Source: Cyanomargarita calcarea GSE-NOS-MK-12-04C
Lineage (GTDB): Bacteria > Cyanobacteriota > Cyanobacteriia > Cyanobacteriales > Nostocaceae
Direction: 5' to 3'
Assembly (NCBI GenBank): GCA_019359595.1
Contig: JAHHGZ010000029.1
Coordinates: 64,253-110,274, forward strand
Length of the DNA: 46,022 nt
Shown: positions 27,445-37,700 of the stretch, in pieces
Numbering within the stretch: position 1 is the first letter of the stretch
Layout of the letters: every line of letters starts with the position of its first letter
Translations under genes and position numbers: made by a program
The notes under the pieces: model-generated
Databases searched by the model: none
What the model saw: only the letters and a program-made list of their open reading frames with translations
Told to the model about the DNA's origin: nothing

Positions 27445-28488
27445 CTACTGCGAAATATTGGATGTAGTAGATGCATTGATTTTTGAGAACCCAGATTGAA
27501 ACCAAAAATGGCGAATTGTGCCAATAACAAAAGCTAAACCACCATAAATGTAGTAAAACCAATGCCAGGGAATTACGCCTAATGTAAACCAAAAACCTCG
27601 TTTAGCAATAAAGAAACGATAAACCGGTAAATTTAAGCCTAATAGCAGCAAACTTAATCCCAAAGCGACCACTAGTAATCCAGGTAGCCACCAAGCCGCG
27701 ACCAAAGTAGCCAAAAGCAGGTAGACTGAAACCACGCTCAAGCGACTTGTGAAACCTAAATTTAAATCATTTTTGATTGTGCGATCGCGCCAAATCAATT
27801 CTACCCAAGGTAATGCACGGTAGAAAAATTCTGCTCTCAATAAAGAAATCGGAGTCCATCGCTTTAAATGTTTGACTTGCAAATCTTTACAAAGTCCAAT
27901 TCTATAATTAGCCTTCTTCAAGCGATAGCCTAACTCAATATCTTCTATACAGGGTCGTCGATAACTTTCATCAAAGCCACCCAAGGATAGAAACACCTCT
28001 CGACGGATAGCACCGCAAGCACCCCAGAAAGTAAAAGCTTCCTCGCTAGCTACTTGATGCGTATAGTGATGAATCAAATTCTTATATTGCGATAGAAAAT
28101 TCCTTTCACCGGGTTCATCATCATAAGAGCCAATTATGGCTGACAATTCGGGGCGATCGCAGAAGATTTTTTCGACTCTACCAATAGTTTCTGGATAAAT
28201 CGTGACATCAGCATCGACAAAGAATAATATATCACCTGTTGCATTTTGCGCTCCCACATTACGCGCTTTCGCCGGACCTGAACATACAGGTAATCTCAAG
28301 ACCTTCACACCAAACCGCTCGGCAACAACCCAAGAATTGTCACTATCTCCATCGGCTACAACAATTATTTCATATGGGGCAGGGGCCGCAGCAGCTAAAC
28401 TTGATAAGCATTTGACAAAACTATTACCTCCATTGTGTACTGGAATAATAACTGATACTTCTAATCTAAGTGGTAAAGTCATTGACAT
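27445..28488 (-). CDS. family 2 glycosyltransferase with C-terminal membrane segments
   Basis: A 347-residue protein, the first gene of the polysaccharide run. Its GT-A domain has VSVIIPVHNGG, IIVVADGDSD, GPAKARNVGA and FFVDADVTIYP, then the acceptor motif FDESYRRPCIEDIELGYRL. The last 110 residues hold two or three hydrophobic segments (about 232-270 and 290-325), as in membrane-bound GT2 enzymes. It may start the repeat unit or act at the membrane. About 830 bp without a gene lie upstream, the likely site of the operon promoter. Confidence 0.88.
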   Translation of the reverse strand: MSMTLPLRLEVSVIIPVHNGGNSFVKCLSSLAAAAPAPYEIIVVADGDSDNSWVVAERFGVKVLRLPVCSGPAKARNVGAQNATGDILFFVDADVTIYPETIGRVEKIFCDRPELSAIIGSYDDEPGERNFLSQYKNLIHHYTHQVASEEAFTFWGACGAIRREVFLSLGGFDESYRRPCIEDIELGYRLKKANYRIGLCKDLQVKHLKRWTPISLLRAEFFYRALPWVELIWRDRTIKNDLNLGFTSRLSVVSVYLLLATLVAAWWLPGLLVVALGLSLLLLGLNLPVYRFFIAKRGFWFTLGVIPWHWFYYIYGGLAFVIGTIRHFWFQSGFSKINASTTSNISQ

Positions 28489-29319
28489 TGAACTTGAAGA
28501 TTAGGGAACAATTTTGGTTGTAGAGGCGCAACTAACTGTATTTCCGCGAGAAGATTACCTATGAAATAATCCCACTCTTGCTCGCTCGTCGCAAGCGTCC
28601 CGTCAGGGATGCGCCTAGAGTTTCGGTAGAGCGCCAAGGTAAGAGGTAAAAAGAGAATCGGTAATTTTAGACCGGAAAGGGAGTAACTGCGTTTGTACTT
28701 AATGAAGTGCCAAACACAATAACCAAAGCTTTGATACTTATGGTCACTATTTTTAGCAAAGTACGGTTAGTAATTCTACCTTTGGCATAAGGGTATCTCT
28801 AAAATGTAATTTTGTTTACGCATACTGATATATTACCCTTTACTTAACAAAATAATACTAACTTCATCTAATCTTTTTATTTATAACTACACTCTGTGTG
28901 TCTAATTGAAAACTCCTTTTGGGTAGAGGTAAAATCACAAAAAATGTGTACTTAAAGACAAAACCCTCATTCTTTAATCCCTCTGCATCTATCTATAGGA
29001 ATAGTTCTAAGAAGATGTATGTACTTATTTTAAAAACCCTGCAAAACATCCAATGTCGTTGATTTTAGTTGAGCGATTAAACGAAGATATTTATTTAAGA
29101 CGCTTTAGTGTTGACCATTGGTATCGATTTGTCGAATAACGCCAGATAAGTAGCAAGTGTGCCATCCTTCGCCATAACCTAACAAAACGCAAATCATCAA
29201 CAAAGCTTGACTCTCCAGTTAACTGGACAGCTTTGACTCAGCATCCCACAACGATAACGGGGCAGTTTTAGACAGACTTGTTTTAATTGTGCTGCCGCTT
29301 TTTCAAAAATAAGTCTCGT
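28489..29319. other. gene-free region upstream of the polysaccharide run
   Basis: No ORF with protein features is seen on either strand. A/T-rich sequence (28760-29000) probably contains the minus-strand promoter of the run. A 14-bp palindrome TCCAGTTAACTGGA (29213-29226) is nested in an extended imperfect inverted repeat (29201-29236, CAAAGCT/AGCTTTG) near the 3' end of the next gene; it could be an operator or terminator. Confidence 0.45.
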
Positions 29320-30105
29320 TCAATCTTTTTCAGGAAATTTAATTTTATTACCTTGAGGAGTACTCGTTACATCACCCCCTAAAGCTTCTATCGCACCGAT
29401 CGCTCTTTTCTTAGCATTTTCATCGACTCCACTATTCAACACCATTGCCCAAGTAGAAATTTGGGCGCGTTTACTATTCGGATTGCGCTGAAGAAAATTA
29501 GCGGTTGCTTTGGAAATAAGTACGGATTGTTTGCTTTCTTCATCTGAATGTTTGCTAGCCCAATTTGCTGCCTGCTCAAAAGATTGCTTTGCCGCTTGAG
29601 AATTACCCAAAAACAACAACTCATCAATTGCTTTATAACGCCAGACATAATAAGACCTTTCGGGAACCCAAGGATTGAGAGATTTTAAACCTTTTTGCGT
29701 TAATGAAACTGAACGTTCTGGCATTGCGGCATACATAGAAGTACTGCTAGAAAGACTCAAATAAGCAGTTAGAAATTTGGGGTCACGTTTGAGAATTACT
29801 TCAAAATATTCTGGACTTAAACTGTAACCTGTTTTTTCGCGGACTTCATCATCACCAAAATATTGTAAAAAGCCGAGATATACCCAATTGGCAACTAAGT
29901 TGTTATAACCAAAAGTTGGCATTTCTTTAAGGAAACTCAGACGCAGTTTTTCTGTATTAATATCTTTTTTTATAGTTTCTAAAGAAGCGGTATTTTTACT
30001 TAAAATAAATTTATGCAGTCGCGGATATTGGAGTAAGCTAACTCCTAAGATAGATAAACAAATTACAAAAAATGTAGTAATCATTTGACGAGATGGAAGG
30101 AGCAT
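29320..30105 (-). CDS. membrane-anchored TPR-like protein, function unknown
   Basis: A 261-residue protein with one N-terminal hydrophobic segment (about 8-26), probably a membrane anchor or uncleaved signal, then an all-helical region in which helical pairs resemble tetratricopeptide repeats (SPEYFEVILKRDPKFLTAYLSLS; AKQSFEQAANWASKHSDEE). The C-terminus has a small Gly-rich tail. I do not recognise a named family; proteins of this form are conserved in cyanobacteria. The start could also be the ATG at 30084; neither has a clear ribosome site. It stands alone on the minus strand. Confidence 0.7.
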   Translation of the reverse strand: MLLPSRQMITTFFVICLSILGVSLLQYPRLHKFILSKNTASLETIKKDINTEKLRLSFLKEMPTFGYNNLVANWVYLGFLQYFGDDEVREKTGYSLSPEYFEVILKRDPKFLTAYLSLSSSTSMYAAMPERSVSLTQKGLKSLNPWVPERSYYVWRYKAIDELLFLGNSQAAKQSFEQAANWASKHSDEESKQSVLISKATANFLQRNPNSKRAQISTWAMVLNSGVDENAKKRAIGAIEALGGDVTSTPQGNKIKFPEKD

Positions 30106-30532
30106 TTTGGTTGACTGACTTTTAAAAGGTCGGACTACAGATATATAGTTCCCACAAATCTCGCCAAAGTAACAGTCAAATCAATTTTGAATTATCCGTC
30201 CCTATGCTTCTAAGTAAGTGAGAACTTCTGCATTGATAAGTTTGATATCCACAATTTCTCCAAGGAGTTACCTCACAACAAAATTTCAGGTGATAACATG
30301 GCACAAGCTGAGTCAAACATCAAATGTTCTACCTCCGTAGACCTAACCACTGGTTTAGGCCAAATTCCTCAAAGCTAATGAGGCATTAAAAAAGGTAAAA
30401 ATTTTATTGTTTTGACAGGAATTACCCGTTAGCGGACATTTTGGTTGCATTGCTACTCGCACGCGATTAACTTCTTGATGCCATAATGTCATTAGCGCAA
30501 TCACCCCGATCGTTTTTCCTTCTTGCAACCCT
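30106..30532. other. intergenic stretch with possible gene remnants
   Basis: A 26-codon ORF (30298-30378, MAQAESNIK...) with an AGGTGA site is too short to call. On the minus strand an open frame (30355-30558) and a short in-frame tail ending EVLTYLEA (about 30200-30260) look like decayed coding sequence, but no family is recognised. Confidence 0.3.
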
Positions 30533-31123
30533 ATGACTTCGCTGACGCTTCCCTTCAAAGTCGATCTAAGTCAGGTTCATCTCACGGATGAGCAATTTTA
30601 TCAGATGTGTATCAGCAATCCTGACCTAAACATCGAACGAGATGCCAAAGGAGTTTTAATTTTTATGTCTCCAGTCGGTGGCGATAGTGGAAGACGAGAA
30701 GCGGATTACATCACAGATTTGAATATCTGGAACCGTCAAACCGGACTCGGCTTTGTTTTTAGTTCTTCAACAATGTTTAAGCTTCCTCTTGGGGGCAATC
30801 GCGCTCCCGATGCGGCTTGGGTAGAATGCTCTCGCTGGCAATCTTTGACTCCAGAACAACGTCAGAAATTTCCTCCGCTAGCACCCGACTTCGTGATTGA
30901 ACTGAGGTCACGAACAGACAAATTAGACATACTGCAAGAAAAAATGCAGGAGTACATGATAAGCGGTGTTCGCTTGGGTTGGATGTTAAATCCTCAAGAT
31001 CAACAAGTTGAAGTATATCGTCAAGGACAAGTTAAAGAAGTGCGATCGCTGCCTACTCAACTTTGTGGTGAAGCTGTATTACCTGACTTTATACTCCAAG
31101 TTGATCGCTTCACAGAGGATTGA
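30533..31123 (+). CDS. Uma2 family protein (PD-(D/E)XK nuclease fold)
   Basis: A 196-residue DUF820/Uma2 protein. The nuclease-fold residues are the Asp in RAPDAAWV (Asp93) and the Glu in FVIELRS (Glu123), after the conserved opening helix (LTDEQFYQMCISNPDLNIERDAKG). The usual EVxSxxD is replaced by ELRSRTD, which still fits the family. Uma2 proteins are highly expanded in cyanobacteria and their biological role is unsettled; some are linked to mobile DNA. The ATG at 30533 is a suitable start. A second member, about 25-30% similar by eye, is at 40514-41137. Confidence 0.88.
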   Translation: MTSLTLPFKVDLSQVHLTDEQFYQMCISNPDLNIERDAKGVLIFMSPVGGDSGRREADYITDLNIWNRQTGLGFVFSSSTMFKLPLGGNRAPDAAWVECSRWQSLTPEQRQKFPPLAPDFVIELRSRTDKLDILQEKMQEYMISGVRLGWMLNPQDQQVEVYRQGQVKEVRSLPTQLCGEAVLPDFILQVDRFTED

Positions 31124-31210
31124 AGGAGAGCTTTTCTGAATTGTAGGATTTGGGAAAAGCAAAAATAAGCGACACGCACCGTTTTCTCTGGAATAGAGCT
31201 TTATCCTCGC

Positions 31211-31257
31211 TGGGGGGGTTCACTACCCCGACCTGATCGGGGTCGTTCCAACCCCCA
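31211..31257. terminator. nested hairpin between convergent genes
   Basis: TGGGGGGGTT pairs with AACCCCCA, and CCCCGA with TCGGGG inside, giving a strong branched hairpin followed by an A/T-rich tail. It lies between the Uma2 gene and the convergent ackA gene. Confidence 0.5.
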
Positions 31258-31267
31258 TATATAAACC

Positions 31268-31313
31268 TCCTTCCTTCTTCCTTCTTCCTTCTTCCTTCTT
31301 CCTTCTTCCTTCA
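31268..31313. repeat. CTTCCTT heptamer tandem repeat
   Basis: About six copies of CTTCCTT (the complement of the GAAGGAA repeat at 7755-7783), ending 10 bp before the ackA stop codon. Confidence 0.9.
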
Positions 31314-31323
31314 TTCAATTAAC

Positions 31324-32535
31324 CTACCTGAGTCGCCAACACTCAGTAGCGATCGCCCAATCTTCTTGAGTATGCACGACTAATACCCGCACCTTTGAGT
31401 CACGATCGGCAATATCTACATCCACAGGGTTGCTAGTATTTCTAGTATTATCAATTTTTATGCCTAAAAATGGGAAGGCTTCACAAGCTGCTTGACGAAT
31501 CCTTGGAGAATTTTCGCCCACACCTGCAGTAAACACCAAAGCGTCTAATCCGAATAAACTGGCAAGCATGGCACCAATATAAGACCGCAAGCGATGGATG
31601 TAAATATCTAGTGCCAGTTGAGCCCTGGTGTTTCCTTGGGCGATCGCTTCTGTAATTTGTCGCATATCGCTAGATACTCCCGAAATTCCACTTAACCCAG
31701 AAGCCTTATTTAGCAGGTTATCTAATTTGTCTACCGAGTAATCTTTTTCCCGTAAAAGGTGTATTAAAATACTAGGGTCAACAGCACCAGAACGACTGCC
31801 CATCATTAATCCATCTAAGGGTGTGAAGCCCATAGTCGTATCGATGCTGACACCGCCAGAGATTGCCGCCAAAGAGCAACCATTGCCCAGATGACAGGTA
31901 ATTAACTTTAGCGATGCCAAATCTTGACCGAGAATTTGAGCGGCACGTTGGGCGCAGTATTGGTGGCTGATGCCGTGGAACCCGTAGCGGCGGATACCTT
32001 CGTCTACCCACTCGTAAGGACCGGGATAGATAGCGGCCGCATCGGGCAGACTGCTATGAAATGCGGTATCAAAAACTGCTATTTGGGTAATATTTCCTAA
32101 ATGTTTCTCAATCGCCTCTATCCCTTCCAAATTGGCTGGATTGTGTGCTGGAGCAAGAGTAGAAAGACGAGCGATCACCTCTTTTACGGACTGTGTAATT
32201 ACCACACTCTCAGAGTAATCTTGACCACCATGTACGACGCGATGCCCTACGATATCAATTTCTGATAATTCACCAATTACTTGAGTGGAACCGCTTGTTA
32301 ATGTATCAAGCAGATGCGCCATTACAGAAGAGTGAGAGTCTCCAGGGATTTCTTCAAGTAGGAGTTTTTCACTATTAGCTGTTTTGATTTCAATTTCTGC
32401 GAATCCCTGATGGTGGCTCCAATCTACTTTTGCTTCCCAAACGGGTTTGGGTGCTTGTTCGGGGATTTCACCTGCAATCTCATACAGACAAGTCTTTTGG
32501 CTGCTCGAACCAGCGTTTAATACCAGTATCTTCAT
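31324..32535 (-). CDS. ackA: acetate kinase
   Basis: A 403-residue protein from the ATG at 32535; a longer frame to 32646 adds sequence unlike acetate kinase. The first signature is LVLNAGSSSQKTCLYE; RYGFHGISHQYCA, FDTAFHSSLP and HLGNGCSLAAISGGVSIDTTMGFTP, with the phosphate and nucleotide-binding residues, follow. The enzyme makes acetyl phosphate from acetate and ATP, or the reverse for ATP during fermentation. Gln replaces the usual Leu in GSSSLK. No phosphotransacetylase gene is adjacent. It is divergent from the BREX operon with 122 bp between starts. Confidence 0.95.
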   Translation of the reverse strand: MKILVLNAGSSSQKTCLYEIAGEIPEQAPKPVWEAKVDWSHHQGFAEIEIKTANSEKLLLEEIPGDSHSSVMAHLLDTLTSGSTQVIGELSEIDIVGHRVVHGGQDYSESVVITQSVKEVIARLSTLAPAHNPANLEGIEAIEKHLGNITQIAVFDTAFHSSLPDAAAIYPGPYEWVDEGIRRYGFHGISHQYCAQRAAQILGQDLASLKLITCHLGNGCSLAAISGGVSIDTTMGFTPLDGLMMGSRSGAVDPSILIHLLREKDYSVDKLDNLLNKASGLSGISGVSSDMRQITEAIAQGNTRAQLALDIYIHRLRSYIGAMLASLFGLDALVFTAGVGENSPRIRQAACEAFPFLGIKIDNTRNTSNPVDVDIADRDSKVRVLVVHTQEDWAIATECWRLR

Positions 32536-32657
32536 AAAAATTTTATGTTTGTAAGCTGGAATTTGCCTTTCTTCGCTCAATTTTAATTGCAGCAGGGAAT
32601 AATTCTCATGTTTGACAATCGCCTTAATATAGTAAAGACTTTTCAAGCGATCGCTTT

Positions 32658-33236
32658 ATGGTTGTAGTTCAAGTTGCTAATAATATATTAGATAAAATTC
32701 TCGCCCTCCAGATAATGGTTGCTTGGGGTGGTGAAGGTGCTTGCGAACCAAAACGGCTAGATTGGTGGCGAACTGATTTAATTGATGAATACGGTGGAGG
32801 GGATTTATTTGCTCGTTTATTGCCGAAAACCTCTAAATGGGCATCTTTAGAAGCTGTGCGTCAAGCTGCAATTCAGGTGGATCGACGCAAGCGACAGTCC
32901 ATGACTCAACCGGATTACGTGAGAACTATATTTTTTTGGGGATATGATGTTGACGAGCAGTTAGCCCAGCGACTAGCTTTTCATAAGTCTAGTGGGGAAA
33001 ACCCATTGGTTGCATTGGAGAAAGATATTTCTTTAGATATCTATAAATCATTCTCTCAGTCAGAATTTGAGGAGGCAATCCGCATTCCTGTGGATTTCCT
33101 AGTGGTTCCTAACGGACGGGAAATAGTGGGTGATATGCTTTCATCGTTGGAGGAAAGTGCTAAAAAATTAGCAGCTGCGCTTTTACCTCTATCTGAAAGC
33201 TACCCTATGCCCTTTTATCGGCTGGAAAAATCCTAA
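32658..33236 (+). CDS. brxE: BREX protein BrxE
   Basis: A 192-residue protein opening the BREX locus. The family pattern is visible as an N-terminal helix followed by MVAWGGEG, KRLDWWRTDLIDEYGGGDLFARLLPKT and a long helical segment, ending with the VDEQLAQRL helix. BrxE is found mainly in the type 6 arrangement, where it lies before brxA. Its activity is not known; it has no catalytic motif that I can see. The next gene starts five bases after its stop, so it is cotranscribed with brxA. The start ATG lacks a strong ribosome site. The assignment rests on sequence resemblance recalled from the family plus the unambiguous brxA-brxB-brxC context. Confidence 0.82.
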   Translation: MVVVQVANNILDKILALQIMVAWGGEGACEPKRLDWWRTDLIDEYGGGDLFARLLPKTSKWASLEAVRQAAIQVDRRKRQSMTQPDYVRTIFFWGYDVDEQLAQRLAFHKSSGENPLVALEKDISLDIYKSFSQSEFEEAIRIPVDFLVVPNGREIVGDMLSSLEESAKKLAAALLPLSESYPMPFYRLEKS

Positions 33237-33241
33237 ACCCT

Positions 33242-34054
33242 ATGGCTACCAAAGCAATTGTGTCCCCACCTACAAAATTAGTTTGTTATGGCGAGGAGAA
33301 TAATGATTTTCATACCCGCTTGCTGCGTACTTCTTTGTGTTTGGAAGAGAGTCGGGCTTATTGGGAACATTCCAGAGATGATATACCTAAGAATAAGGTA
33401 GCTGTTGTTGCTTTTGAAGAACGTTGGTTCGGTAGTAAAAGTATGGCGAGGGTTCGCAGTTTACTAGTTGAACTTAATTATCGGTTTGAGTCTTACCCCG
33501 TAGCGCTTTTGCTATTGCGATACTGGTGTCCTAGTGACCCTGTAACTCGCCAAAATATTTGTCATTGGCATATGCAATTAACTGACCCTTTGTACCGCAA
33601 TTTTACGGGATTTTTTTTGGAGCAGCGCCGTCAGCAACCGAATGCTAATCTCGATCGCAGTATAGTTGCTCGTTGGCTGACTGGGCAAATTAAGAATGAT
33701 TGGTCATCGGCAACAACTTTACGAATGGCGACGGGGTTAATAGGTGCATGTGCTGCGGCTGGGCTGTGTACGGGTAATACTGGTATGCGGCAGCTTCAGT
33801 ACCCAAAGGTTAGCGATGATGCATTAACTTATTGGTTATATTTTCTGCGTCACGTCAAATTTACTGGGTCGCTTTTAGACAATCCTTATTTGACTTCTGT
33901 GGGTTTAAGCGAAAGTTTTCTCGAACAACGTCTGCGTCGCTTGTCTAGTATTTCTTTTAACCGAATGGGAGAACTTTACGATTTTGGCTGGGATTATCCC
34001 GACTTAAAAACTTGGGCAATTCAAGTTTTGGGCATAAAGTGGGAGGATAAATAA
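33242..34054 (+). CDS. brxA: BREX protein BrxA (DUF1819)
   Basis: A 270-residue helical protein of the BrxA/DUF1819 family, NusB-like inner membrane-independent proteins present in BREX loci. Matching features are SLCLEESRAYWEH, the SMARVRSLLVELNYRF region, the segment around DPLYRNFTGFFLEQRR and the C-terminal ISFNRMGELYDFGW. BREX stops phage DNA replication and marks self DNA by PglX methylation; BrxA is required in tested systems and is thought to bind DNA. Its stop codon overlaps the start of brxB by one base (TAATG), so translation is coupled. Confidence 0.92.
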   Translation: MATKAIVSPPTKLVCYGEENNDFHTRLLRTSLCLEESRAYWEHSRDDIPKNKVAVVAFEERWFGSKSMARVRSLLVELNYRFESYPVALLLLRYWCPSDPVTRQNICHWHMQLTDPLYRNFTGFFLEQRRQQPNANLDRSIVARWLTGQIKNDWSSATTLRMATGLIGACAAAGLCTGNTGMRQLQYPKVSDDALTYWLYFLRHVKFTGSLLDNPYLTSVGLSESFLEQRLRRLSSISFNRMGELYDFGWDYPDLKTWAIQVLGIKWEDK

Positions 34055-34689
34055 TGAGTTCGTTGTTTGATGGTGCTTCTTTGGATAATGCCATAGCATC
34101 CCTCAAAAACGATTTACTTGATGAAAGCGGTCCGAAAATCAGCACAATGCGGAATTATCGATTTTGCATTTTGCACTATGACCCCCGTGATGAATTTAAA
34201 CTACGCGATCGCATCCGCAAGCTCACCGACGAACTCAAAGGTCAAGGTTGGAATGTGCTGGCAATTTCTCTACATCTTTTATTGTTGAATCGGATTAAAA
34301 CCGAAGAACAACGGGTACTAGATAGTATTATCCGCACCGAGCATCGACTATACCTCAAAGACCCCAATCGGGCATTAAATCATCTGAAAGATAAAATTGC
34401 CCTTTATATTGAGGGTGCTGATGGTATTGCCAAAGATGTGATTGAGTTAATTAATGATTTTGCTGACAAGCACCCAGAGGAAAGCAACCGCACTTTAATT
34501 CTCCTGGGACGTGCTGGGGCATTATATCCTTTTTTCCGGTCATCGGCATTGCTCAAGCATATTGATGGTAAAACCCGTAATTTACCAGTAGTGCTATTGT
34601 ATCCGGGAACGCGAACCGATTTAAATGCTTTGTCGTTTATGGGCGAATTTCCATCGGATCGGGATTATCGTCCCAGAATTTATTCTTAG
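34054..34689 (+). CDS. brxB: BREX protein BrxB (DUF1788)
   Basis: A 211-residue member of the BrxB/DUF1788 family, recognised by RFCILHYDPRDEFKLRDRI, LLGRAGALYPFFRSSALL and the C-terminal LPVVLLYPG with DYRPRIYS. It is soluble and of unknown biochemical activity; interactions with BrxC and PglZ have been proposed in the family. The A of its ATG is the last base of the brxA stop codon. A gap of 72 bp precedes brxC, so cotranscription continues. Confidence 0.94.
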   Translation: MSSLFDGASLDNAIASLKNDLLDESGPKISTMRNYRFCILHYDPRDEFKLRDRIRKLTDELKGQGWNVLAISLHLLLLNRIKTEEQRVLDSIIRTEHRLYLKDPNRALNHLKDKIALYIEGADGIAKDVIELINDFADKHPEESNRTLILLGRAGALYPFFRSSALLKHIDGKTRNLPVVLLYPGTRTDLNALSFMGEFPSDRDYRPRIYS

Positions 34690-34761
34690 AATATGTAGTT
34701 AAAATAATACAGACATTGATTTATATGAACTGCTTTTTGCTCGTGCATAGTTGCCTTATTT

Positions 34762-37700
34762 ATGTTAATAAAAGAAATTTTTGCTGCTGATATCACCCGT
34801 AATATAGCACCAGTGGTGTACTTTCACGAACAAGACCCGGCGAAAGTTAGGGAGGAAGTTTCTGAGTATATTATCACGGGGGGTTATCCAGAGAGCGACC
34901 CCCGACATAAACGGGTGCAGGCAGGAATTCACGAACAATTTGTTAAACTCCTCAAAGCACTGGCAGAGGAATTGCAAAAACGAAATGGTGCGGAATTACC
35001 TTCTTCTTGGATATCGGGTTTCTACGGTTCTGGTAAGTCGAGTTTTGCCAAGCTTTTGGGGCTAGCATTGGATAATTTGATACTGCCTGATGGTCGTCTG
35101 TTAGCGGATGTATTACTAGCACGGGATGATTCACCCAAAAATCAGGAGTTTCACAAGGCTTGGCAGCGAGTACGCAGTTTAATTGACCCAATAGCTGTAG
35201 TATTTGATATTGGTGCTGTGGCTAGGGATGACGAGCATATTCACTCAGCGGTGAGACGACAAATACAGTCACGTTTGGGATACTGCACCATTAGTAATTA
35301 TGTTGCTGACCACGAGTTGAAATTGGAACTCGATGGGAAGTGGAATGAGTTTTTGAGTTGTGCGGAGCAAACTTTGGGAGAAAGTTGGGATATAGCGAAA
35401 AATGACCAACTTGCGGAGGAGGCTTTTTCGGAAGTAATGTACGCAATGAACCCCAATCGGTATAATGAACCGATGAGTTGGCTGGATAGTCGTGCTGGTG
35501 CCCAAACTGGAATTGGAACATCGGTGGAGGAAACAACCAGGGCTATTATTGAGATGTTGCGAATTCGGGCCGCTGGTAAAACTTTATTTGTGGTTATCGA
35601 TGAAGTTAGTCAGTACGTGCATCAAAACGATAGTCGGATGTTGAAGCTTCAGTCGTTTGTTTCCGACTTGGGGCAAAAACTGAAGGGGAAGGTATGGTTA
35701 TTAGCAACTGGTCAGCAAAAGTTAGAAGATTCCGCAGATGAAAGCAGTATTGGTAAGTTAAAAGACCGCTTTCCACCGAAATTACGGGTTCACCTTGCCC
35801 CTACTAATATTCGGGATGTTGTCCACAAACGTTTGCTCAAAAAGACTCCCAGTCGGGAAGTTGAATTGCGATCGCTGTTTCAAAAACACCGCAGCGAGCT
35901 AAAGTTATACGGTTACAAGTGCGATGCGATTACGGAAGAAGATTTTGTCGAAGTATATCCGATGCTTCCGAGTTATGTAGATTTACTGATGCAAATTACC
36001 TCGAATCTTCGCACCCGTTCGACCCGTGTTAAGGGTGACGACCATGCTATTCGCGGGTTATTGCAACTGTTGGGGGAGTTATTTCGGGAGCAAAAACTAG
36101 GAGAGCAGGAAGTAGGGGCTTTAGTAACAATTAATGCTATCTATGAGGTACAACAATCCGCGTTAGATGCGGATGTGCAGACCACTCTAGCACGGTTGTT
36201 TTGTCATGAAGAGGTAATTAATGATGATATGGCAATTCGGGTTGCCAAAGCAGTAGCTTTATTAGAATTAATTCAGGAACAGGAACCGACAACTGCCACC
36301 TTAGTTAGTCAATGTCTTTATTCCCACTTGGGAATGGGAAATCAAGAATCCAATATTTTCCCAGCTTTGGAAAAATTGCGAAATTTGGGGTTACTTTCCT
36401 ACTCCGATAAACTGGGTTATAAAATTCAAAGTTCTGCCGGACAGGAATGGCAACGGGACAGAGATAATTATAGTGTTACTCAAGATGCCATTAGTGAAAT
36501 TATTGCGGAAAAACTCAAAACTTTATTGGGTACTGTTAAACGTCCCGACTACAAAAACAAATCTTTCCCTTGGGCAGCATATTACAGCGATGGCAGGCAA
36601 CGCAATGAAGAACGTTTGCAAGTGCCTAACGACCCAGCAGTATTGAATATCGATTTTCGCTATCTTAGCAATCAAGGCGAACGCAATTCAACTACCTGGG
36701 TACAAACTAGCAGTGGCAATAATTTTCAAAATCGTTTAATTTGGGTTGTAGGTAAGGATGGTTCCTTAGCAGCACAAGTCCGCGACCTGGAACGCTCTCG
36801 CCATATAATTAAGAAATACGATGCCCGCAAGCAATCATTAAACCGAGATAAACAGCGGTTGCTATTTGAAGAACAAAGTCGCTGCGACAAGTTAGAAACA
36901 GATGTGGAAGCAGCTATTTCCCAAGCATTTATGGATGGTGAAATTTTCTTCCGGGGACGGCAAATCGATAAAATTCAGCACGGTAATAGCTTCGCAAGTG
37001 TTTTAGAACGGGTAGGAGAAAGCATATTACCGGAAATATACAGCAAATATGTCGATGTAGCGGTAACACCTGGTGAATTAGCACAGCTTTTAGAACCAAA
37101 TTTATCGGGACCATCCCATAAGTTTATGGATAAAGTTCTAGGTATTTTAGAACTCGACTCCGGGAAATATATTCCTACCTGTAGCGGAGAAGTTCCCAGC
37201 CGTATTGCTCGATACATTGATGATTATAATGGCGTTTCCGGTACTGCATTATTAAATCACTTTGGTGCAGCACCCTACGGGCATCCCACAGATGTAGTTA
37301 AGGCTTGTTTGCTGGGTTTATTGCGGGGTGCTAAGTTACGAATTAGACCTGAATCGGGGGATGAAATTACTTCGGTACGGGACCCAGGTACGAAAGATTT
37401 ATTTACCAAAGACCGAGATTTCAAACGTGCGGATTTATTACCACCTAATCAAACGAATATATCTGCACAAGATAAGGTAAAAATTTGCAAGTTCTTTCAA
37501 GAGGCATTGAGTATAGAACTTGACCGCGAAAACGACGCGATCGCAGATGCCATATTTAACTATTTTCCGGCTGTATCCAAGCGTTTGCAAGAAATCGAAC
37601 GACGGTACAATAAATTACCGCAGCGTCTAGATATACCTCTTGTGTTACAGAAACTGCGGGATGCACTGGAAAAATCCATGCGATCGCGTCAAGTTGAGGA

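Noticed and set aside
18800-28488. Assignment to the heterocyst envelope polysaccharide
   Set aside because: No hep-type genes with recognisable names are present; the gene types are common to many exopolysaccharide loci.
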